Origin: Limnothrix sp. CACIAM 69d
Lineage (GTDB): Bacteria; Cyanobacteriota; Cyanobacteriia; CACIAM-69d
Direction: 5' to 3'
DNA: 64,000 bases
Assembly: GCA_001913845.2 (NCBI GenBank)
Contig: MKGP02000018.1
Span: 52,454-116,453, forward strand
This document shows positions 8,523 through 14,965 of this stretch, piece after piece. Each line of letters starts with the position of its first letter. Position 1 is the first letter of the stretch. The position numbers and the translations under genes were made by a program. The notes under the pieces were generated by a model, which did not search any database, was not told the origin of the DNA, and was given only the letters and a program-made list of their open reading frames with translations.

Positions 8523-9197
8523 ATGACTAGTCTTTCTCCGCTTGATTTGGATGCCATTCGCGATGGCCAGCTTTTGCAGCTAGCTGATCGGGATCTGACG
8601 GGTGTGGACTTGGAAGAGGCCCAGCTATCCGGGGCGGATCTGAGTCAAAGTCGGTTGGTGGGAGCTATTTTGACCGGGGCAGATCTGCGCCACGCTTGCT
8701 TAAACCGGGCGGTGCTTTCGGGTGTGAATGGGGTGGGGCTACAAGCCACTGGGGCGATCGCCCGGGGAATTTGGGTCGGGGCCAATTTAACCCAGGCGGA
8801 TTTTGCGGAAGCAGATCTGCGGGGGGCTAATTTTCGGGGGGCCATCCTGATGGGGGCGAACCTGACTCGGGCCATGGCGATCGGGGCGGTTCTGAGCGGG
8901 GCCAACCTCGCCGGAGCCAATCTGCGGGGCGCGGATTTGCGAGGAGCCGACTTGCGGGGAGCCAACCTGAGCCAAGCCCAATTGCAGGGGGCGGACTTAA
9001 GCCAGGCCGATTTGGCCGGAGCCAGCTTAACCGGAGCCAATTTGGAAGAGGTGAACGGCCAGGGGGCTAACTTGGCGGGGGCTGACTTCACCAATGCCTA
9101 CGGCCTCTGTGCCAACTGGTTGGAAGCGCGTGTGGCGGGGGTGAGCCAGCGAGGGGCGATCGCCCTGGATCTGCCGCCGGAACCCCCGAAGCCCTGA
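8523..9197 (+). CDS. Pentapeptide-repeat protein
   Basis: The ATG at 8523 gives 224 residues. From about residue 35 to 205 the chain is built of A(D/N)LXX-type pentapeptides such as ADLRG, ANLSQ and ADLSQ. These form a right-handed square beta-helix in this family. A short non-repeat start and a tail ending in PPEPPKP flank the helix. No signal peptide is seen, so it is probably cytoplasmic. Such proteins are abundant in cyanobacteria and most have no known partner. It starts 46 bp after the DICT/HD gene on the same strand. Confidence 0.9.
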   Translation: MTSLSPLDLDAIRDGQLLQLADRDLTGVDLEEAQLSGADLSQSRLVGAILTGADLRHACLNRAVLSGVNGVGLQATGAIARGIWVGANLTQADFAEADLRGANFRGAILMGANLTRAMAIGAVLSGANLAGANLRGADLRGADLRGANLSQAQLQGADLSQADLAGASLTGANLEEVNGQGANLAGADFTNAYGLCANWLEARVAGVSQRGAIALDLPPEPPKP

Positions 9198-9240
9198 GCT
9201 TGGAAATTTAGCTGTTTAATTAGCCCTTGGCCCAGTTGGT

Positions 9241-10608
9241 TTAGCGATTCGGAGCCAACAGGGCCCGCACCACCCGATCGAGGCCAACCGATCGGGAAGC
9301 CTTCAGGAGCCACACATCGCCCGATCGCAACTCCCCTTGCAGGCGATCGGTCAGCGCCTCATGGGTGGTGAAGGTTTCGCAGGGAATGCCCTCGGCCCCC
9401 GCCGCGATATGCAAGGCCGTGGGGTCGTCGGCCAAAATCAACAGGCCCTCTAGGCGTAAATCTCGGGCCAACTCGCCCACCTGTTGATGGAACTCGGGAG
9501 CGCGATCGCCCAATTCCTTCATGGTTCCCAAAACCGCCAACCGCCGCTGCCCCGGTGTTTCCGCCAACAGGTACAGAGCCGCCGTCATCGATTCCAAACC
9601 AGCGTTGTAGGTTTCATCCAACAGGGTCACCCCATTGGGCAAGTCGTGGCGACGGGCCCGCCCATCGGGTAATTCCACCGTCAAGCCCGCCGCGATCGGC
9701 TCCCAATCCACTCCCAAAACCTTGGCCACGGCCAAAGCACCCAAAAAATTGAGGGCATTGTGGCGACCGGGCAACGGGAGGGGAAAGGTTTTGCCTTCCA
9801 CGCTCAGGGTTTGGGCATCCAGCAATTCACCGCGAAAGGTTCCGTTGGCAAAACCGTAGTCAATCACTTCCCCCGGCCAGAGGCGGCTGGCTGTCTCCAT
9901 CAGCCGGGCACAGTCGGCATTCAACACCGCCACACTGTCGATCGGCATTTCCGTCAGCAGTTCGCACTTGGCCTCCGCGATCGCCTGTTCCGATCCCAGC
10001 AATCCAATATGGGCCGTGCCCACGTTGGTGATCAGCCCCACAGTTGGGCGAGTGATTTGGGTTAGCTCGGCAATTTGTCCCCGACCGCGCATGGCCAACT
10101 CCACCACGGCGAAATCATGCGCTCCGGTGATTTGCAAAAGGGTTTTGGGTACGCCAATTTCGTTGTTGAAGTTGGCGTGGGTTTTGTGAACTTGGCCCGC
10201 TGTGCTCAGGACGGCGGCGATCAGCTCCTTGGTGGTGGTTTTGCCCGCCGAACCGGTCACGCCCACGACAGGGATGGCTGCCCGATCGCGCCAGGCCCGT
10301 CCCAGGGCCTGATAGGCCGCCAGAGCATTGGGCACAATCAGTTGCGGCAACGGCTCCGCGATCGGCTCCTCAACGATCGCCGCCACGGCCCCCGCCGCGA
10401 TCGCCCCCGGTACAAAGGCCCGACCGTCAAAATTTGCCCCCCGCAGGGCCACAAACAACTCCCCTGAGCCGATCGCACGGCTATCGGTGCTGATTTGGGC
10501 GATCGGCTGGGCCAAGGCGCGATCGGGTAAGTGCTGGATCGTTGCTCCCGTGATGTGGGCCACTTCCTGCAAAGAAAATGGCGCGATCGTTCCTAAGCCG
10601 TTGCCCAT
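9241..10608 (-). CDS. murF: UDP-N-acetylmuramoyl-tripeptide--D-alanyl-D-alanine ligase
   Basis: MurF is the cytoplasmic ligase that adds D-Ala-D-Ala to the UDP-MurNAc-tripeptide in peptidoglycan synthesis. The 455-residue sequence shows the Mur N-terminal domain (TDSRAIGSGELFVALRG at about 41-57), the ATP-binding loop GVTGSAGKTTT near 116-126, and the later motifs HNALNFLGALAVA and DETYNAGLESM typical of MurF. Length is normal for the family. The codons are rich in HIP1 octamers. It is transcribed alone, convergent with the pentapeptide-repeat gene and divergent from the DUF2752 gene. Confidence 0.95.
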   Translation of the reverse strand: MGNGLGTIAPFSLQEVAHITGATIQHLPDRALAQPIAQISTDSRAIGSGELFVALRGANFDGRAFVPGAIAAGAVAAIVEEPIAEPLPQLIVPNALAAYQALGRAWRDRAAIPVVGVTGSAGKTTTKELIAAVLSTAGQVHKTHANFNNEIGVPKTLLQITGAHDFAVVELAMRGRGQIAELTQITRPTVGLITNVGTAHIGLLGSEQAIAEAKCELLTEMPIDSVAVLNADCARLMETASRLWPGEVIDYGFANGTFRGELLDAQTLSVEGKTFPLPLPGRHNALNFLGALAVAKVLGVDWEPIAAGLTVELPDGRARRHDLPNGVTLLDETYNAGLESMTAALYLLAETPGQRRLAVLGTMKELGDRAPEFHQQVGELARDLRLEGLLILADDPTALHIAAGAEGIPCETFTTHEALTDRLQGELRSGDVWLLKASRSVGLDRVVRALLAPNR

Positions 10609-10756
10609 GACCCTACCCTTATGCTCAAGATCTCTGAAAGATATTGCCTAATATCGTCGCACCGGATCAGCCGTTGCTAAACCTTGGGCTGATTGGTTGG
10701 GATGGGGCTGGCCATGGACTCTTTCCGCCAGCCGCGCCCACAGGCGATCGCGATCG

Positions 10757-10816
10757 ACCCAATTCCTGAGAACCCAATTCCTGAGAACCCAATTCCTGAG
10801 AACCCAATTCCTGAAA
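10757..10816. repeat. Tandem repeat, four copies of a 15-bp unit
   Basis: The unit ACCCAATTCCTGAGA is repeated at 10757, 10772, 10787 and 10802, with the last copy slightly altered and a degenerate fifth beginning at 10817. It lies in the leader of the gene starting at 10846. Confidence 0.92.
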
Positions 10817-10845
10817 ACCTGATTGTTGATTAACCTCGTTTCGTG

Positions 10846-11328
10846 ATGCAACGACCGCTGTTGGTTCACCGTCCCCTTGCCCCTGCCGATCGCCAGTATC
10901 GGTTGATCGGTCTGTCGCTGGTGGCCTCCCCGATCGTTGCGGCCCACTGGCTGGCCCGCAGTCACCAAACTTCGCCGCTGATCTGTCCCTTTCACTGGTT
11001 GACGGGGTTGCCCTGTCCCGGCTGCGGCTTAACCCGATCGTTCGTAGCGATCGCCCGGGGGGACTGGCCGGGGGCGATCGGCTACCATCCCTTCGGCCCT
11101 CTGTTGTTTGGGGTTTTACTGGGTCTGGGATTGCAATGGACTGTGGAACTATGGGCACGACGGCGACTGGTCTGGCCGATCGGGCGATTGCTTCGGCGGG
11201 CGATCGGGCGCGGGCTGCTGATTCTCGGGCTGGTTTGGTACAGCGCCCGGCTCTACGGCCTGTGGAGCAGCGGCGCGGCAGCCCTGGCCTGGAGCCGATC
11301 GCCCCTGGGTCAGTGGCTTGGCGGTTAG
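10846..11328 (+). CDS. DUF2752 family membrane protein
   Basis: The ATG at 10846 gives 160 residues (a GTG directly before it is an alternative). The central motif CPFHWLTGLPCPGCGLTRSF matches the CPxCGxTR signature of the DUF2752 family, with conserved Cys, Gly and Arg. Hydrophobic segments lie near residues 20-40, 80-105 and 120-140. Function of the family is unknown. It is a single gene between the divergent murF and the downstream rpsU. The 15-bp tandem repeat ends about 20 bp before its start, so its expression may depend on repeat number. Confidence 0.8.
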   Translation: MQRPLLVHRPLAPADRQYRLIGLSLVASPIVAAHWLARSHQTSPLICPFHWLTGLPCPGCGLTRSFVAIARGDWPGAIGYHPFGPLLFGVLLGLGLQWTVELWARRRLVWPIGRLLRRAIGRGLLILGLVWYSARLYGLWSSGAAALAWSRSPLGQWLGG

Positions 11329-11513
11329 CACCCGGCCACAACTCCCGCAAACGATTCCGCCCAAAGTGGTTCCATTTGGTAGGATAGATATTCGGCGATT
11401 TACCCAGCGATCGCCCTCTTTTGCCAGCGCCCAATTCGCCCCAAAAGAGTCAGCGTCATGCCTTTGGGCCTGTGCGCCGTATTTTGTCCACCTATCGCAA
11501 GGAGTGAAACCGC

Positions 11514-11693
11514 ATGACCCAAGTGGTTTTGGGTGAAAACGAAGGAATCGAATCCGCGCTACGCCGTTTCAAGCGCCAAGTCTCGAAAGCCGGTATCTTG
11601 GCGGACGTGAAATATCGCCGGTACTATGAAACCCCGATCGAAAAGCGCAAGCGTAAGGCCGCTGCTGCCCGCCGGAAGCGCCGTTATCGGTAA
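11514..11693 (+). CDS. rpsU: 30S ribosomal protein S21
   Basis: This 59-residue basic protein is bS21, a small-subunit protein near the anti-Shine-Dalgarno region that helps translation initiation. The sequence matches the family from start to end: N-terminal [20 protein letters not shown], then [15 protein letters not shown], and an Arg/Lys-rich tail ending RRKRRYR. An AAGGAG ribosome binding site lies just upstream (about 11499-11504). It is monocistronic and followed by a very strong terminator. Confidence 0.95.
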   Translation: MTQVVLGENEGIESALRRFKRQVSKAGILADVKYRRYYETPIEKRKRKAAAARRKRRYR

Positions 11694-11719
11694 AGTTTTT
11701 TGAGCAATTGCACCGTATT

Positions 11720-11764
11720 GAGCGGGGACAAGGGAGGTGAGCCTATGTCCCCGCTCTGTTTTTT
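11720..11764 (+). terminator. Strong terminator of rpsU
   Basis: A perfect 10-bp stem AGCGGGGACA (11721-11730) with TGTCCCCGCT (11746-11755) is followed by a T-run at 11759-11764. Confidence 0.9.
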
Positions 11765-11794
11765 GCTCGTTTCGGACAAGGGGTTAATCAACGG

Positions 11795-12739
11795 TTAGGG
11801 TCGATGCCAAACTGAGACGATCGCCCGGCCCAGTTGCCGCCCCAGCGATCGCACCGGGAGCTGGCACAACAAACAAGCTCCCAGCACCAAAGCTGCTCCC
11901 ACCCGGCCCCGATCGCCCAACTGTTCCCCCAACCAAGCCGCCGCCATCAGGGCCGCCCAAACTGGCTCCAAGGTATACAAAATCGCCGCCACCGGAGCCG
12001 CCACCGATCGCTGGCCGATCGCCTGCAACCAGGCCGTGCCCGCCGTGGCAAAGGTTCCCAAATAGACCAAATCTAGCCAAGGAATGGTCTGCGGATTCCA
12101 AATGGCAGATGAAATCGCCAACGAAGACCCCCACACCCACAGGGCCGCCGCCAGGGTCGTGATCCCCAACTGAATCAACGACAGCCACAGCACCTGGGCC
12201 CGAGCCGCGTAGGCCTCCATCCGCCAAATATAAAAAGACCAAGTGATGGCCGTGCCCACACTCCACAAATCCCCAATATTGGGCGGTGCGCCATCGTAGG
12301 ACAGCAACGCCACCCCCAAGGCCGCGATCGCTGCGGCCCACCAAACCTTAGGGAACAGCCGCTGGCCCGCAACGCCCGTCAGCAACGGAACCAACACCAC
12401 ATAGAGGGCGGTGATAAACGCGCTCCGCCCCGCCGTGGTGTATTGCAGCGCGATCGTGTGAGCTACATAGCCCAAGGCCATCCAGAAGCCTAATTCCAAG
12501 CCGCCACGCCCAGTGACTGCCCAAGCGGCCGAATTTTTCGGTAAACCGCTCCAAAGGGTGATCGGGAGCAGCGCAATCGTGGCAATCCCAAACCGCACCA
12601 ACATCAAAACGCTTGGAGCAACGGCCTCTAAACTAGACTTGACAACAACATAGGTACTTCCCCAAAGTACGCCCGCGATTAACAGCGCGATCGGGTTCAA
12701 CCATTGCTCGCGATCGGCCCTTTCTACCCCGTGGATCAT
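11795..12739 (-). CDS. EamA/DMT-family transporter
   Basis: The product of about 314 residues is a ten-helix drug/metabolite superfamily permease with two EamA repeats. The start motif LIAGVLWGSTYVVVKSSLEA and the second-half motif LYTLEPVWAALMAAAWLGEQL are typical. The substrate cannot be told from sequence; members export amino acids, metabolites or purines. The ATG at 12739 is chosen. Its codon overlaps the start codon of the divergent gene at 12738 in the tetramer CATG, which leaves no separate promoter space. A TTG at 12751 is an alternative. Confidence 0.85.
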   Translation of the reverse strand: MIHGVERADREQWLNPIALLIAGVLWGSTYVVVKSSLEAVAPSVLMLVRFGIATIALLPITLWSGLPKNSAAWAVTGRGGLELGFWMALGYVAHTIALQYTTAGRSAFITALYVVLVPLLTGVAGQRLFPKVWWAAAIAALGVALLSYDGAPPNIGDLWSVGTAITWSFYIWRMEAYAARAQVLWLSLIQLGITTLAAALWVWGSSLAISSAIWNPQTIPWLDLVYLGTFATAGTAWLQAIGQRSVAAPVAAILYTLEPVWAALMAAAWLGEQLGDRGRVGAALVLGACLLCQLPVRSLGRQLGRAIVSVWHRP

Positions 12740-14135
12740 GTCTCGCCTCAATGATCGTGCTTACCAACTCCTGAAGGGAGCTATCCGTGCCCGCTATCAA
12801 CAACAACCCGCCGCCCGGATTCCTAAGGAAGTGCTGTGGCAGCGGTTAGAAAAGTTGCGGTTGCAGTCTGGCGAGCCGGCCGGCTTTGAAGATCTACGGG
12901 CGATCGTGAGTGATGCTTTCCCGGATTTTGATCTGGGCTTGCTCAAGTCTGCCGCTCGCCTTAACCAGCCTAAGACGGGCTGGGGATTTTGGGCTTGGGG
13001 ATCTTGGGGCTGTGGTTTGGCGGGATTGGTGGTGGCGACGGGGGGGATTGCCCTGGCCAACCTGCCATTGCCGCCGATTCGGAATGTGGTGGCAGACAAC
13101 GCGCCATTGCTGTTGCTGCCCAGCTTTTGGATGATGGATCAAGATTATCGAGCTGCCACCGCTGCCACGGCCCAGGCCAAGCAATTGCTCGACAATGCCA
13201 CCAGTGCGGCCGATATTGAACTGGGAGCCACCAAGACCCAAGCGGCCCAAGCGGCGCTCGATCGCCTGCCCGTTTGGTTTTTGGGGTCTCGGCCTAAGGT
13301 TTATTGCAGCCTGGTTTCATGCCGGTGGCGATTCTCGTTGGATGAATTTGCCGCCGCCCGCAAAACCGTGGCCCGTTTGGAAGCACAGGTGTTTCAGGAG
13401 CGCAATGCCCAAGCCTTGTTGAATCAGGCCTTGGCAACGGTGGAAACGGCCCGCCAACAGCACCAAAGCGCCAAGGACAGCAGCGCCCAAAACGCGGCCC
13501 TTGGTGATTGGCAATCGGGAATCGATCGCCTGCGGGAAGTGCCCCAGGAAACCTTGGCCGGGCGGCAAGCCCGCGCCAAGTTGGTTGGGATCGATCGGGA
13601 TTTTCAATCGGTCACGGGTCGGGCGGTGGGGCGGCAACAAGTGGGCAGCCTAATCACGGGAGCCAAGGAATATGGGTTTCGGGCGGCCTTGGCGGCTCAA
13701 AAACCCCCTCATCCGGTGGAACAGTGGCGGGTGGTGCAAAACCTGTGGCAAGAGGCCTTGGCCCTGTTGACCCAAATTAAGGACGACGATCCGCAATTTG
13801 CCGCCGCCCAGCAACTTCGGGCGGAATATGCGCAAAATTTGGCCATTGCCAAGCAGCGAGAGGCCTTGGAGCGCCAGTCGATCGAGTCTTTGGAACAAGC
13901 GGATCGGCAAATTGCCCAATGGCGCACCCTGGCCGCTGCTGACCCCAGCAATCCCCGACTGTTGGGAACGCTCCAGGAAATCGAAAACAACCTAGAACGC
14001 GTTCACCCGGCCAGCACTGCTTACGCTAAGGCTGAACAGTTGCGCCAGTTTGCGAACCAAGCGCTCCAGCGCTACCAACCCATGACTCCGCAGCCCAATG
14101 TTGCCCCGGATGCTCCTGCCACCCAAGCTCGCTAG
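12738..14135 (+). CDS. Hypothetical membrane protein with coiled-coil region
   Basis: The 465-residue protein begins with about 85 soluble residues (MSRLNDRAYQLLKGAIRARY). One membrane helix follows at about 92-113 (WGCGLAGLVVATGGIALANL). Then comes a long Ala/Gln/Arg-rich alpha-helical region of about 320 residues with heptad-like stretches, suggesting coiled coils, and a disordered Pro-rich tail. It is not recognised beyond looking like a conserved cyanobacterial membrane-anchored coiled-coil protein. Its start codon overlaps that of the divergent EamA gene. Confidence 0.7.
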   Translation: MSRLNDRAYQLLKGAIRARYQQQPAARIPKEVLWQRLEKLRLQSGEPAGFEDLRAIVSDAFPDFDLGLLKSAARLNQPKTGWGFWAWGSWGCGLAGLVVATGGIALANLPLPPIRNVVADNAPLLLLPSFWMMDQDYRAATAATAQAKQLLDNATSAADIELGATKTQAAQAALDRLPVWFLGSRPKVYCSLVSCRWRFSLDEFAAARKTVARLEAQVFQERNAQALLNQALATVETARQQHQSAKDSSAQNAALGDWQSGIDRLREVPQETLAGRQARAKLVGIDRDFQSVTGRAVGRQQVGSLITGAKEYGFRAALAAQKPPHPVEQWRVVQNLWQEALALLTQIKDDDPQFAAAQQLRAEYAQNLAIAKQREALERQSIESLEQADRQIAQWRTLAAADPSNPRLLGTLQEIENNLERVHPASTAYAKAEQLRQFANQALQRYQPMTPQPNVAPDAPATQAR

Positions 14136-14208
14136 GGCAGGAACGACCCAGCCTTTCCCGGGCGATCGCCTATGGTCACGAGAGGGTTGATTGGTACTCC
14201 CATGCACC

Positions 14209-14237
14209 GAGGATTGTTGTTTTTGCGCGATCGGCTG
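14209..14237. repeat. 29-bp direct repeat, copy A, downstream of the toxin gene
   Basis: This sequence (GAGGATTGTTG..., ending in GCGCGATCGGCTG) recurs at 14860-14888 with 27 of 29 bases identical. The two copies bracket the toxin-antitoxin pair. Copy A is directly preceded by CCATGCACC, which also recurs near copy B. Confidence 0.85.
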
Positions 14238-14295
14238 TCTTGCCTGATTCGGTGGTGCAAGTCAGTTGATCGCTTTTATATGCGTGGAAAAGCGC

Positions 14296-14559
14296 TCAGG
14301 ATTCGTAGATGTCGCGGCGGTGGCCGATGCGATCGATTGTAATCACTCGAATGATGCGATCGACTTCATAAATAATCCGATAATCGCCCACTCGGAGTTT
14401 ATAGAAACCCGCTAGGTTTGCGGAGAGGGGCAGGGGCTGAATTTGGGCAAAGTTATCAGCTAGCCATTGAATTTTGCTGACCACTCGTTTCTGAATTGTT
14501 TTGGGCAACTGTTCAAGGTCGATGACGGCTTGTGGGTCGTATTCAACCGAATAACTCAT
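14296..14559 (-). CDS. RelE/ParE-family toxin
   Basis: The 87-residue product has the RelE-type fold signature: an N-terminal MSYSVEYDPQAVIDLEQLP, then YKLRVGDYRIIYEVD and the closing ITIDRIGHRRDIY. RelE relatives cut mRNA on the ribosome, while ParE relatives poison gyrase. The YRIIYEVD and HRRDIY core points to the RelE side. It lies 2 bp after the antitoxin gene on the same strand, so the two are cotranscribed. Confidence 0.88.
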   Translation of the reverse strand: MSYSVEYDPQAVIDLEQLPKTIQKRVVSKIQWLADNFAQIQPLPLSANLAGFYKLRVGDYRIIYEVDRIIRVITIDRIGHRRDIYES

Positions 14560-14561
14560 GG

Positions 14562-14789
14562 TTAGTCGAGTCCTAAATGGGCCATGACTTGTTCGGCGCT
14601 GAGGGGTGTTGTTTGACCCGTTTGCCGCTGATCGCGCTGTTGCAAGAGTGCTTCGGCCAGGCCGGGTTTGAGCGGTAAATCGGCTTCGGAGTCCGTGAGC
14701 ATTTCTGCGAGAACTTCTTGGATGGTTTCCCGCAGCAAGCTTTTAAATAAGTTTGTGAATTCTTCGATCGTTAAGTCTTTAATTTGCAT
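14562..14789 (-). CDS. Antitoxin of the RelE-type pair
   Basis: This 75-residue acidic protein (MQIKDLTIEEFTNLFKSLLRETIQEVLAEML...) is encoded directly upstream of the RelE-type toxin, the usual order for type II pairs. It has an N-terminal helical segment and a C-terminal region ending VMAHLGLD. In cyanobacterial pairs of this kind the C-terminal part wraps the toxin. No DNA-binding fold is obvious. Assignment rests on position, size and this general pattern. It would normally repress its own promoter, which would lie in the repeat-containing region 14790-14890. Confidence 0.75.
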   Translation of the reverse strand: MQIKDLTIEEFTNLFKSLLRETIQEVLAEMLTDSEADLPLKPGLAEALLQQRDQRQTGQTTPLSAEQVMAHLGLD

Positions 14790-14859
14790 AATTTTGCCTC
14801 CTCTATGGTGATTGTAGCGGTTACGCCATGCACCGAGGATTGTGGTTATTCAACCGATC

Positions 14860-14888
14860 GAGGATTGTTGTTTTGGCGCGATCGGTTG
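14860..14888. repeat. 29-bp direct repeat, copy B, upstream of the antitoxin gene
   Basis: Copy B of the repeat at 14209-14237. A partial third copy (CATGCACCGAGGATTGTGG) lies at 14828-14846, and an inverted GGTGCATGG follows at about 14890. The toxin-antitoxin pair is thus bracketed by related sequences. Confidence 0.85.
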
Positions 14889-14965
14889 CGGTGCATGGGA
14901 GGGATGGGGAAAGGGTTGTTAATGGCCAAGGGTTCTCCCATGCGCCCTACGGCTGGGATGGTTCC

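Noticed and set aside
8645..9094. 149-codon minus-strand frame rich in Pro, Ala, Lys and Ser
   Set aside because: It is the antisense of the pentapeptide repeats; the periodicity comes from the real gene.
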